Below, piece after piece: positions 30,067 to 38,937 of a DNA stretch of 64,000 nucleotides. Each line of letters starts with the position of its first letter. Within the stretch, counting starts at the first letter, position 1. Source of the DNA: Solimonas aquatica (GTDB lineage: Bacteria; Pseudomonadota; Gammaproteobacteria; Nevskiales; Nevskiaceae); NCBI RefSeq assembly GCF_900111015.1, contig NZ_FOFS01000003.1:1-64000 (forward strand), read 5' to 3'. Made by a program: the position numbers and the translations under genes. A model generated the notes under the pieces. It was not told the origin of the DNA. It saw only the letters and a list, made by a program, of their open reading frames with translations, and did no database searches.

Positions 30067-30265
30067 AATTAACGACCGTTATTGTGACGTGCTTTTAACA
30101 GTATATTGTTTAAACAGTGTTTTCAATACAGACTTCACAAAAATAACAACGAACGTTAGTATATAAAATCAAGCGAGCCACGCCTTCGGCCGAAGCCTGG
30201 GCGGTGCCGGGCGAGGGCGCGGGTCCGGCGAGGCGATCGCAATCATGAACAGGGGAAGTTGGCTG
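30067..30265. promoter_or_regulatory. AT-rich divergent operator/promoter region of the TetR gene set
   Basis: Two near-identical sites, AACGACCGTTA (30071-30081, inside the palindrome TAACG-AC-CGTTA) and AACGAACGTTA (30148-30158), differ at one of 11 positions and are 77 bases apart, one near each gene set. Between them lie a perfect TGTTTAAACA palindrome (30107-30116) and AT-rich sequence. A TATATAAAA stretch (30160-30168) is a likely -10 for the plus-strand operon, just after the second site. On the minus strand TTGAAA and TATACT are 15 bases apart. A CTTCGGCCGAAG palindrome (30184-30195) lies in the predicted 5' leader. Confidence 0.65.
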
Positions 30266-31882
30266 ATGGGATTCGCAAAAGCGGTGCGTGCGGGCGCTTG
30301 CATGCTGTGGCTGCTGCTGCCGGGGCTGGCGCTGGGCATCGAGGAGGCGGGTGTGGGCATGAATCCGGATTCGCGGGAGTTCACCCCGGAGCAGGGCGTT
30401 GCAGGGACGCCGGGGCTGGCGCTGAGTGCGCAGGGCTGGTTGCAGGGAGAGAGGACGGCGGCCGGCAGCTGGCGCTATCTGGGCATCCCCTACGCGGCGC
30501 CGCCGGTGGCGCAAGCGCGCTGGCAGGCGCCTCAGGATCCGGCCGGCTGGGCGGGCGTGCGCCGCGCGGATCGCTTCGGCGCGCCCTGTGCGCAGCTCGG
30601 AGGTTATTTCGCCAGCGATGATCCGCAGACCTTCGACAAGCCTTACGGTGACGAGGACTGTCTGTCACTGAATGTGTGGGCGGCCGCGAGCGGCAATCAA
30701 CCGCGCCCGGTGCTGCTGTTCATCCACGGTGGCTCGGGCATCGCCGGCAGCAGCGCCTGGTCGCTGTACGACGCCGGCCGGCTGGCGCAAGAGCTGAATG
30801 CGGTGGTGGTGACCATCAACTATCGGCTTGCGTTCTTCGGTTCCCTGCATGTGCCGGCGCTGGCCAGCGGCGATGCGCAGAGCGATTCCGGCAACTACGG
30901 GCTTCTCGATCAGCTCAAGGCCCTGGCCTGGGTGCAGAACAATATCGCGGCCTTCGGTGGCGATCCCGGCAATGTCACCGTGATGGGTCACTCCGCAGGC
31001 TGCGTGCGGCTGTGGTCGCTGCTGCGCTCGCCGCTGTCGCAGGGCAAGGTGCAGCGCGCCATCTGCCTGTCGGGCATTCCGATGAGCAGCACCATGGCGC
31101 AGGCCCAGGCGCGCAGCGACAAATTCCTTACGGCCTTGTTGCGTCGCGACGGTCGCCTGCAGCGCGATGGCGAACTGTCCGCCATCAAGCAGCAGCTGGG
31201 CGCGGCGGGCCTGCGTGACTATCTGCATGGCAAGAGCACGGCGGAACTCGTCGAAGCCTCGCGCGGCATCGCCGCGATTGCCGATCCCAGCGACGGCGTG
31301 GTGCTGCCCCTGGAAGCGCGCGGCGAGGCGCCGGGCTCGCAGGTGCGTGTGCCGATGATCATCGGCGCGGTGAGCAACGAGGCCAGCCTCTTGCTGATCA
31401 AGACCTTCGGCCGGCCCGATACCCAGCGATTCTGGCAGTTGCTCAATGGCGATGGCGCACAGGTCAGGACTTCAGACGTGTTCGCACCGCTGTCGCGCGC
31501 CGCCTATGCGGTCTCGGATTTCTTCGTCAATCCCTACCTGCTGCGCAAGGTGGACGCCAGCGCCGACCTGCTCGCCGCGCAGGGCCTGCCGGTGTACCGC
31601 TACGCCTTTTCCTGGGACCGCATCGCGCAGCCCTGGCGCGATCTCTTCGGTGCGTATCACGGTCTGGATCTGGCCGTGCTGTTCGGCAATTTCATCGTCG
31701 ACCGGCCGAACTTCTCGCGCTTTAGCTGGACAGCGGAAAACCAGATCGAACGCGAGCAGCTGCATGAGCAGTTCGTGAGCAGCGTCAAAGGCTACATCGA
31801 GGCGGGGGATCCCGCGCGCTATCCGAGCGCCATTCGCTGGCGCGCATGGAACCAGAACCGCCAGTACACCGACATTCCGTGA
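30266..31882 (+). CDS. exported carboxylesterase, type B family
   Basis: This 538-residue alpha/beta hydrolase belongs to the type-B carboxylesterase/lipase family. The oxyanion region is FIHGGSGIAGS at about 153, the nucleophile is S243 in GHSAG (the common form is GESAG), and EDCLSLNVW is the family's second signature. A signal peptide (KAVRAGACMLWLLLPGLALG) predicts export. The ATG at 30266 is chosen because AGGGGA lies 9 bases upstream; an ATG seven codons earlier lacks a ribosome site. It leads the set of carboxylesterase, TonB receptor, M28-like protein and CoA ligase. Confidence 0.88.
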   Translation: MGFAKAVRAGACMLWLLLPGLALGIEEAGVGMNPDSREFTPEQGVAGTPGLALSAQGWLQGERTAAGSWRYLGIPYAAPPVAQARWQAPQDPAGWAGVRRADRFGAPCAQLGGYFASDDPQTFDKPYGDEDCLSLNVWAAASGNQPRPVLLFIHGGSGIAGSSAWSLYDAGRLAQELNAVVVTINYRLAFFGSLHVPALASGDAQSDSGNYGLLDQLKALAWVQNNIAAFGGDPGNVTVMGHSAGCVRLWSLLRSPLSQGKVQRAICLSGIPMSSTMAQAQARSDKFLTALLRRDGRLQRDGELSAIKQQLGAAGLRDYLHGKSTAELVEASRGIAAIADPSDGVVLPLEARGEAPGSQVRVPMIIGAVSNEASLLLIKTFGRPDTQRFWQLLNGDGAQVRTSDVFAPLSRAAYAVSDFFVNPYLLRKVDASADLLAAQGLPVYRYAFSWDRIAQPWRDLFGAYHGLDLAVLFGNFIVDRPNFSRFSWTAENQIEREQLHEQFVSSVKGYIEAGDPARYPSAIRWRAWNQNRQYTDIP

Positions 31883-31923
31883 AATCAGATCACGACGAAA
31901 CAAAAACAAGAGGAGAAGTGGAG

Positions 31924-34515
31924 ATGAGTGTGCGACATCGCAGCGGCAGGAAGCCGAGGCCCCAGGCTGCCGCCCGGCTGAGCGGTCTGGCCTGCCTGTG
32001 CCTGGCAGGTCTGGTGCAGGCGCAGGCGCAGGCTGCCGACACCTTCGTCGAGGCCGGAACGACCATGCCCGGAATTTCGGATCCGTCGCCGGCCGCCGCA
32101 GCTGCGCCGCAGGCCGAAGCGATCGATGAGGTCGTGAGTCTGGATCAGGTGCCGCCGCCGGTTCCGTCGGCGTCCGCGCAGCCAGCGGAGGCGCCGCTGC
32201 TGGAAACCGTGGTGGTGCTGGCGCAGAAGCGCGCCGAGGCCATCCAGGATGTGCCGATCTCGATCTCGGTACTCGACGATCAATTCATCCAGGACTGGTC
32301 GATCACCGATCTGAGCACGGCAGCGCTGTACACGCCGAACGTGAAGATGGCCGATGCCGGCTACTTCATCATGCCGCGCATCCGCGGCTTCGGCACCGAC
32401 CAGAACAACAAGGCCTTCGAGCCGCCTGCCGGTGTGGCCGTCGACGGCATTCCGTATACGCGGCTGGAGTACTTCAACTCGGCGATGTTCGATCTCGAGC
32501 GCATGGAGGTGTATCGCGGCCCGCAGGGCACGGCCTTCGGCAAGAACACCACCGCCGGCCTGATTCATCTGATCACCAAATCACCCAGCGCCGGCTACCA
32601 GGGTTATGCCGAGGTGCAATCCGGGCAGTTCCAGCGACGGCGCGCCGAGGCGGCCGTGGGCGGTCCGCTGCTGGAAGGCTTCCTCAATTTCCGTTTGGCG
32701 GGTCTTTACGATCAGCGTGAAGGCTTCGTGGACAACAGCGCCGAGCAATCCCTCAGCGGCGCCCCCCGCCATGGCCGCGGCGTGGATCGCCGCGGCGTGC
32801 GCCTGAAGCTGGATTTTCTCGACCTGTGGGGTTCCGAGCTCAAGCTGTCGCTGGAAAGCGTGGACTCCAAGTCCATCGGTGCCGGTCTGGAAACCTATGA
32901 CCCCAGCGATGCCCTGCGCCAGGCCATCCTGCGCTATGAGCCGCGCAGCGATTTCATCCGCGGCAACTACGTCAACACCATCAACGATCCGGACTTCCGC
33001 AACATCCGTATCGAAACCCTCAATGCCGACTGGCGCTATCAGCTCGGCGACTGGAATCTGGTGGCGCTGGGCGGCTACTCGGTGCTGAAGGACAAGGCCG
33101 GTCTGGACGTGGACGCCACGGCGGTGCCGGCGATCTTCGGCGGCGACCAGGATCGCTCGCCCACCACTACCGCAGAGTTGCGCCTGGAGTCGCCGGACCT
33201 CGACGGTCTGCTGGGCATGGGCCAGCTGTTCGGCGTGAGCTTGGGCCATAGCAATATTCTCGGCGGCCTGTACTACCAGCGCCGCGACATCCAGGGCGAC
33301 GGCATCGTGTTCCGCTTCGGCCTGTCGTATCTGGATCTGCTGGTCGCCGCCGACGCGACAAGCCCGGACAATCCGCTGGCAGGTGCGCTCGATCCCTTGC
33401 TGGCCGCGCTCTACCCCTTGCTGCCGGCCCCGCTGGGTTCGACGAATTCGACTTACAGCGAGGAAGTCACCCAGGACTTCGACCAGCAGGCCAAGGCCGG
33501 CGCTGCGTTCACGCAGCTGCAATGGCACTTCACGCCGGAATGGGGCATGGAGTACGGCGTCCGCTACAACCGCGAGAGCAAGGACGCACAGTTCAACCAG
33601 TATTACTCCTCACCGACGGCCATTCTCATGCCGGTGCTGGGCGTCAACGAGTACCAGGCGCAGCGGCATCTGTCGGAAAGCAATCTGGCGCAGCGCGTCT
33701 CGCTCAATTTTGAACCCGATCGCGACCTGGGCCTGTTCCTGCACTGGGCCAAGGGTTTTCGCGGCGGTGGTTTCAATTCCTTCTCGTATAACGGTGCGCC
33801 CGAGACGCTGAGCTTCGGCCCCGAGTCGGCCAAGGACTGGGGCCTGGACTTCAAGGCCAGCCTGCTGGGCGGCAACATGCATCTGAATGCTTCGCTGTAT
33901 CGCATGACCGTCAACAATTTCCAGGTGCTGGTGGGCGAGCAGAGCAATACCGGCATCGGCCTGGGCACGACACGCGTGCAGAACGCCGCTGCCGCGCGGG
34001 CCCAAGGCCTGGAGGCGGACATGACCTGGGCACTGACGCGCTGGTTCACCTTGTTCTCGACCCTGGGTCTGAACGATTCGAAGTATCTGGACTTCGCCGA
34101 CAACGCCTGCGAGCCGGACAATCAGAACACCGACGGCGACGCCAATCCGCACTGCGATGCCAGCGGCAAGCCGTTCCCGCTCACGCCCAAGCTCACCGCC
34201 GGCACGCTGGGCATGGTGACCCTGCCGCTGTTCGGCACGGGGCTGGGCATGCAGCTGGGCGCCGGTTTCGACTACCAGTCCTGGCAATACACCGATACCG
34301 CCCTGGACAGTCGTTTCCGCCAGGGCGGCATCATGCGCTGGCGCGCCACGCTGGGCATCGGCAATCCGGCGCAGGGCTGGTCGCTGCGCCTGCAGGGCGA
34401 GAATCTCACCGACCGCGTGGTCTCGATCCGTCAGGCGGAGTTGATCAAGGGCGCGCGCGTGGAAGGCGTGGACGCGCCGCGCACGATCTACGGCTCCCTG
34501 CGCTATGACTTTTGA
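31924..34515 (+). CDS. TonB-dependent outer-membrane receptor
   Basis: This 863-residue receptor imports a bulky ligand across the outer membrane using TonB energy. A signal peptide is followed by an unusual Pro/Ala-rich stretch (about 35-95), a plug domain starting at ETVVVLAQKRAEAIQDVPISISVL, with MPRIRGFG and ERMEVYRGPQGTAFGKNTTAG, and a long beta-barrel that ends in aromatic Phe (LRYDF). The sequence style is that of the large receptors common in catabolic gene clusters, not of a classical siderophore receptor. GGAG precedes the ATG. It overlaps the next gene by 11 bases. Confidence 0.93.
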   Translation: MSVRHRSGRKPRPQAAARLSGLACLCLAGLVQAQAQAADTFVEAGTTMPGISDPSPAAAAAPQAEAIDEVVSLDQVPPPVPSASAQPAEAPLLETVVVLAQKRAEAIQDVPISISVLDDQFIQDWSITDLSTAALYTPNVKMADAGYFIMPRIRGFGTDQNNKAFEPPAGVAVDGIPYTRLEYFNSAMFDLERMEVYRGPQGTAFGKNTTAGLIHLITKSPSAGYQGYAEVQSGQFQRRRAEAAVGGPLLEGFLNFRLAGLYDQREGFVDNSAEQSLSGAPRHGRGVDRRGVRLKLDFLDLWGSELKLSLESVDSKSIGAGLETYDPSDALRQAILRYEPRSDFIRGNYVNTINDPDFRNIRIETLNADWRYQLGDWNLVALGGYSVLKDKAGLDVDATAVPAIFGGDQDRSPTTTAELRLESPDLDGLLGMGQLFGVSLGHSNILGGLYYQRRDIQGDGIVFRFGLSYLDLLVAADATSPDNPLAGALDPLLAALYPLLPAPLGSTNSTYSEEVTQDFDQQAKAGAAFTQLQWHFTPEWGMEYGVRYNRESKDAQFNQYYSSPTAILMPVLGVNEYQAQRHLSESNLAQRVSLNFEPDRDLGLFLHWAKGFRGGGFNSFSYNGAPETLSFGPESAKDWGLDFKASLLGGNMHLNASLYRMTVNNFQVLVGEQSNTGIGLGTTRVQNAAAARAQGLEADMTWALTRWFTLFSTLGLNDSKYLDFADNACEPDNQNTDGDANPHCDASGKPFPLTPKLTAGTLGMVTLPLFGTGLGMQLGAGFDYQSWQYTDTALDSRFRQGGIMRWRATLGIGNPAQGWSLRLQGENLTDRVVSIRQAELIKGARVEGVDAPRTIYGSLRYDF

Positions 34516-35980
34516 GCGCGGCGGCATGCGTGGCTGCGCGGCGCTGCTGCTGGGCTTGAGTCTATCCGCGGCGTCGGCGCAGGCGCCTGCGCCGACGCCG
34601 GTGAGCGCGCAGACTATGATGCGCTGGATTGCGCAGATCGAAGCGCAGGGGGAGCGACGCCCCGGCTATGCGGCGGATCAGTGGACGGAGCGCTGGGCGC
34701 AGCGTCAGTTCCAGGCTTTCGGGCTGGAGCAGGTGCGCCTGGAGCCGGTGCCGGTGATGCAGTGGACGCCGCGTCGCTGGTCGCTGCGGGTCTGGCATCC
34801 GCAGCAGCCGCAGAAGGTGCTCGAGTTGCCCTCGTATCCGGTGCCGATGTCCGCCGCCGGCAGCGTGGAAGCAGACCTGCGGCTGGAGGCGGAGGGTGTG
34901 GCAGCGGAAGGCAGCATCCTGGTGTCGCGCAGCCGGCTGCTGAGCATGGCGCACAGCCAGATGCGCCAGATCGCACGCTGGGACTTCGATCCGCTGCGGG
35001 AGCTCGACGGCCGGGTGCAGACCCTGCCGGTGCCGGATCGCTTCGCCAATCCGCTCGATCAGGCGGTGGAGGCCCGCGCGCTCGGCCTGATCGGCATTCT
35101 CGATTTTCCCTGGGAGACCGATCGCTACTTCTATCCCTATGACGGCAAGGCACGCGCCATTCCCGGGGTCTGGCTCAGTGCCGCCAACGGCAAGCGTCTG
35201 CTCGAATTCATGGCGCAGGGGCCGACGCGCGCGCGCCTGGAATTGCAGCGCGATCTGGTGGTGTCGATGTCGCACAACCTCATCGGCACGCTGCCCGGGC
35301 GTTCGTCGGAATGGATCGTGATCGGCTCGCATCACGACGGCCCCTGGCAGTCGGCCGTGGAGGACGCCTCCGGCACCGCGCTGGTGATGGCGCAGGCACG
35401 CTACTGGTCGCGACTGCCGCGCGAGCAGCGCCCCTTCAATCTGATGTTCCTGCTCAACGGCGGACATATGTCGGGCGGCGCGGGGCTGCTGCAGTTTGCG
35501 CAGGTTCACAAGGCCTTCCTCCAGCAGCAGGTGGTGACCGAGATTCATCTGGAACATGCCGCACGCGAGATGCGCGCACAGGACGGTCAGCTGCAAGCGA
35601 CCGGCCGGCCGGAAGTGCGCTGGTGGTTCACCAGTTTCGTTCCCAGGCTGGAAGAGGTGGTGACGCAGGCGATCTGCGCCGAGAACCTGCAGCGCTCACT
35701 GCTGATGCCGGTGGAAGGCTTTCCCGAAGGCAGCAGGCATCCGCCCACCGATGCCGCGTTCTTTCATCCGCTGACGCCCATCGTCAGTTTTCTCACCGCG
35801 CCGATGTATCTGTTCGATGCGCAGGACCGGCTCGACAAGGTGGATGTCGACAGTCTGGAGCCGCTGACGCGCGCCACCATCCGCATCATCCAGGGGCTGG
35901 ATGGCGTCAGCGCCGCGCAGCTGCGCGAGCAGGCGTACCAGCCACCGCGCAGCACGCCCCTGCCGTCCTGCGCATCCTGA
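34505..35980 (+). CDS. M28-like exported metallohydrolase with altered metal site
   Basis: This 491-residue protein has a signal peptide (CAALLLGLSLSAASA), a middle PA-like region, and an M28-type core. The first two metal motifs are recognisable: GSHHDGP (H276, D278) and EDASG (D287). The usual Glu-Glu pair reads NGGHMSGG (about 318-325), and the last ligand region reads PPTDAAF where the family has a histidine. It may therefore be a divergent aminopeptidase or amidase, or inactive. Another start at 34526 is possible. Translational coupling to the TonB gene is likely because of the overlap. Confidence 0.72.
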   Translation: MTFERGGMRGCAALLLGLSLSAASAQAPAPTPVSAQTMMRWIAQIEAQGERRPGYAADQWTERWAQRQFQAFGLEQVRLEPVPVMQWTPRRWSLRVWHPQQPQKVLELPSYPVPMSAAGSVEADLRLEAEGVAAEGSILVSRSRLLSMAHSQMRQIARWDFDPLRELDGRVQTLPVPDRFANPLDQAVEARALGLIGILDFPWETDRYFYPYDGKARAIPGVWLSAANGKRLLEFMAQGPTRARLELQRDLVVSMSHNLIGTLPGRSSEWIVIGSHHDGPWQSAVEDASGTALVMAQARYWSRLPREQRPFNLMFLLNGGHMSGGAGLLQFAQVHKAFLQQQVVTEIHLEHAAREMRAQDGQLQATGRPEVRWWFTSFVPRLEEVVTQAICAENLQRSLLMPVEGFPEGSRHPPTDAAFFHPLTPIVSFLTAPMYLFDAQDRLDKVDVDSLEPLTRATIRIIQGLDGVSAAQLREQAYQPPRSTPLPSCAS

Positions 35981-36020
35981 ACGGGCGGATCCCCGCACAC
36001 AAAAACAACGAGAGGAACTC

Positions 36021-37676
36021 ATGCTAGGTCAGATGATGCGCATGCCGCTGAACATCAGCGCCCTGCTTCAGCATGCCGAGCGCTATCACGGCGACACAGA
36101 AATCGTTTCGCGCAGCACAGAAACCGATTCGGGCGACGATGGCTCGCCACAGCCGCCAGCAATTCAGCGCTATGCGTACGCCACAGCGGCGCGGCGTTGC
36201 CGGCAGCTGGCGTGCGCCCTGCAGCGTCTGGGTGTGCGCGAGGGGCAGCGCATCGCAACGCTGGCCTGGAACGGATACCGTCATTTCGAGCTGTATTTTT
36301 CGATCTCCGGCATCGGCGCCATCACCCATACCATCAATCCGCGCCTGTTCCTCGAACAGATCGCCTGGATCGTCAATCACGCCGAAGACAGCGTGCTGTG
36401 TTTCGATCTGAGTTTCAGCGCGCTGGTGGCGCGTCTGCAGCCCTTGTGTCCCAGCGTGCGCCACTGGGTGGCGATGTGCGATCGCCAACACATGCCGGCA
36501 CTGAAGCTGCCGGGGCTGCTCTGCTATGAAGAACTGCTGAGTGCGGGCGGCGCCGATTTCGAGTGGCCACTGCTCGACGAAGAACTTGCCTCGGGTCTTT
36601 GCTATACCTCCGGCACCACCGGCAATCCCAAGGGCGTGCTGTATTCGCATCGTTCGACCTTGCTGCACGCCCTGACTGCCAGCCTGCCCGATGTGATGAA
36701 TCTTTCGGCGCGCGACTGCGTGCTGCCGGTGGTGCCCATGTTCCATGTCAACGCCTGGGGCATTCCCTTTTTGGCACCGCTGGTCGGCGCCAAGCTGGTG
36801 TTTCCGGGCGCCGCCCTGGATGGCGCGAGCCTGCATCAGCTGTTCGAGCAGGAACAGGTGAGCTTCGCCGCCGGCGTGCCGACGGTGTGGCTGGGGCTGT
36901 TGCAGTACCTGCAGAGCCGCGGCCTGCGCCTGAGCAGCGTGCCGCGCATGATCGTCGGCGGTGCGGCTTGCCCGCCGGCACTGATGCAGGCCTATGCAGA
37001 ACTGGGCGTGAAGCTGCAGCACGCCTGGGGCATGACCGAGCTTTCGCCGCTGGGCACGGTGAACACGCCCAAGCGGCAGCACGAGCATCAGCCGCCGGTG
37101 GCGCAGGCGGCCCTCGCCGCCAAGCAGGGCCGTCCGCCGTTCGGCATCGAGCTGAAGGTGGTCGATGGCCTGGGCGTGGACTTGCCGCACGACGGCCAGA
37201 GTACGGGCGAGCTGATGGTGCGCGGGCACTGGGTCGCGGAGCGCTACTTCCGCGCCGGCACCACGGCGCTGCGGCAGGGCTGGTTCGCAACCGGCGACGT
37301 GGCGAACCTGGATCTGGATGGCTTCCTGCAGATCACCGACCGCAGCAAGGACGTGATCAAGTCCGGCGGCGAATGGATCAGCTCCATCGAACTCGAAAAC
37401 ATCGCGATGTCACATCCGGCAGTGGCGGAGGCTGCTGCGCTGGGCATGAAACATCCGAAGTGGGACGAGCGTCCGCTGCTGATCGTGGTGAAGAAGCCTG
37501 CCGCCGAGGTCGACCGCCGATCCCTGCTGAGTTTCTACCAGGACCGGGTGGCGAAATGGTGGATCCCCGATGACGTGTTGTTCCTCGACGCCTTGCCGTA
37601 CACCGCAAACGGCAAGCTCAGCAAGCTGCAGCTGCGTCAGCAGCTCGGCAATTACCAATGGCCTGCCCAATCATGA
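36021..37676 (+). CDS. AMP-dependent acyl-CoA synthetase (medium/long-chain fatty acid type)
   Basis: This 551-residue adenylate-forming enzyme activates a carboxylic acid to its CoA thioester. The P-loop [12 protein letters not shown] is near residue 195, [12 protein letters not shown] holds the A5 motif, [12 protein letters not shown] the A7 Asp, and the catalytic lysine is expected in the C-terminal NGKLSK. The [13 protein letters not shown] hinge is typical of fatty-acyl-CoA ligases. It is the last plus-strand gene of the TetR set and overlaps the convergent MFS gene by 6 bases. The natural acid is unknown. Confidence 0.92.
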   Translation: MLGQMMRMPLNISALLQHAERYHGDTEIVSRSTETDSGDDGSPQPPAIQRYAYATAARRCRQLACALQRLGVREGQRIATLAWNGYRHFELYFSISGIGAITHTINPRLFLEQIAWIVNHAEDSVLCFDLSFSALVARLQPLCPSVRHWVAMCDRQHMPALKLPGLLCYEELLSAGGADFEWPLLDEELASGLCYTSGTTGNPKGVLYSHRSTLLHALTASLPDVMNLSARDCVLPVVPMFHVNAWGIPFLAPLVGAKLVFPGAALDGASLHQLFEQEQVSFAAGVPTVWLGLLQYLQSRGLRLSSVPRMIVGGAACPPALMQAYAELGVKLQHAWGMTELSPLGTVNTPKRQHEHQPPVAQAALAAKQGRPPFGIELKVVDGLGVDLPHDGQSTGELMVRGHWVAERYFRAGTTALRQGWFATGDVANLDLDGFLQITDRSKDVIKSGGEWISSIELENIAMSHPAVAEAAALGMKHPKWDERPLLIVVKKPAAEVDRRSLLSFYQDRVAKWWIPDDVLFLDALPYTANGKLSKLQLRQQLGNYQWPAQS

Positions 37677-38816
37677 CTGACGAAGTGAAAACGCCCGACG
37701 CGCCAGCACCACGCAAAGCACCCCTGCGGTGGCGATCATGGCCGCCACGCCCGGCCAGGCTGCGAGCTCCCAGACCGGCGCCGGCAAAACCCCGCCAAAG
37801 CTGCCCCCCAGGTAGTAGCAGGTGACATACAGGCCCACCGCCGCGCCGCGCGCCTGCGGCATGGCCTCACCGACGAAGGTGGTGGCAGCGGTCTGCGCCA
37901 GGAACAGCCCGAGCGACAGCAGGCAGAGGCCGAGCATCGCGGCGGCGATGCTCGGCAGCAGGGTAATGACCAGACCGACGATGGCCATCGCCCAGGCACC
38001 GGTGAGCATGTTGGCGTGACCGTGACGGTTGAGCAGGCGTCCGCCCAGCGGCGTCACCGCCACGCCCACCAGATACACCACGAAGATCGCCGAGAGCCGC
38101 GCCGGTGACAGCGAGTACGGCGGCTCGGACAGGCGCAGCGACAGATAGGTGAAGCTGGCCACCAGCGAGAACAGCAGCGTGAAGCCGGCGACGTAGATGC
38201 TGCGCAGGGCCGGATCGGCAAACAGCTGCCGCAGGCGCAGCGGCTTGCCGGAACTGGGACGGTGATGGCCTTTCTCGGGGCTCAGCCAGCGCTGAATCAG
38301 AAACGCCAGCAGCAGCTGCAACAGCGCCAGCGCGGCAAAGCCTTCGCGCCAGTTGCTGAACTCCGCCACCAGGCCCGAGATCATGCGCCCGCAGAAGCCG
38401 CCGCCGATGGTGCCGGCCACGTACAGGGCGGTGACGGGGCGTGCTTCCAGCGGCGGCCATTCGTCGGCGGTGTAGGCAACCGTCACCGCGAAGATGCCCG
38501 GCAGCATCAGGCCCTCCAGCAGGCGCGCAAGCAGCAGCAGAGCCGGCGTCGGTGCCAGAGCCGAAAGCAGACTGGGCAGGGCCGCCAGATAAGCCGCAGC
38601 GACGATGGTGCTGCGGCGGCCGATGCGATCCGAGAGCCGGCCGGCGAAGGGCGCGGCCAAGGCCACACCGGCGGTGCCCGCCGACACCACCGCGCCGAGC
38701 AGCGCCGCGTTGCTGCCCATCCACAGCTTGAGCTGCGGCAACAGCGACTGCGGGGCATACAAGGGCACGAAGGCGGCGGCGCCCGCGAGGCAGACGGCAA
38801 GACGGCGGTAATCCAT
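37671..38816 (-). CDS. MFS transporter
   Basis: This 381-residue protein has about twelve membrane helices and the loop 2-3 motif GRLSDRIGRRSTIV (motif A), as in drug/sugar efflux MFS proteins of the YnfM-like kind. Substrate is not readable. It has its own promoter (TAGACA-17-TAGGGT) with the -10 only 9 bases from the ATG and no ribosome site, so the mRNA may be leaderless. It may export a product or by-product of the adjacent cluster, but it is convergent, not co-transcribed, with it. Confidence 0.88.
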   Translation of the reverse strand: MDYRRLAVCLAGAAAFVPLYAPQSLLPQLKLWMGSNAALLGAVVSAGTAGVALAAPFAGRLSDRIGRRSTIVAAAYLAALPSLLSALAPTPALLLLARLLEGLMLPGIFAVTVAYTADEWPPLEARPVTALYVAGTIGGGFCGRMISGLVAEFSNWREGFAALALLQLLLAFLIQRWLSPEKGHHRPSSGKPLRLRQLFADPALRSIYVAGFTLLFSLVASFTYLSLRLSEPPYSLSPARLSAIFVVYLVGVAVTPLGGRLLNRHGHANMLTGAWAMAIVGLVITLLPSIAAAMLGLCLLSLGLFLAQTAATTFVGEAMPQARGAAVGLYVTCYYLGGSFGGVLPAPVWELAAWPGVAAMIATAGVLCVVLARRAFSLRQS

Positions 38817-38825
38817 GGCGCGCGC

Positions 38826-38854
38826 ACCCTACGCGCGGGCATCGGCCTTGTCTA
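38826..38854 (-). promoter_or_regulatory. sigma-70 promoter of the MFS gene
   Basis: TAGACA (38854-38849) and TAGGGT (38831-38826) are exactly 17 bases apart on the minus strand. The -10 is followed by a 9-base GC-only stretch and then the ATG. Confidence 0.68.
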
Positions 38855-38937
38855 TCGGGATTTTTCCGGCTCCCGCTTGGCCGCGCGCCGGTTGCTTGCG
38901 AGGGGGCGCCGTGGCTGGCACGGCGCCCCGCCAGCGT

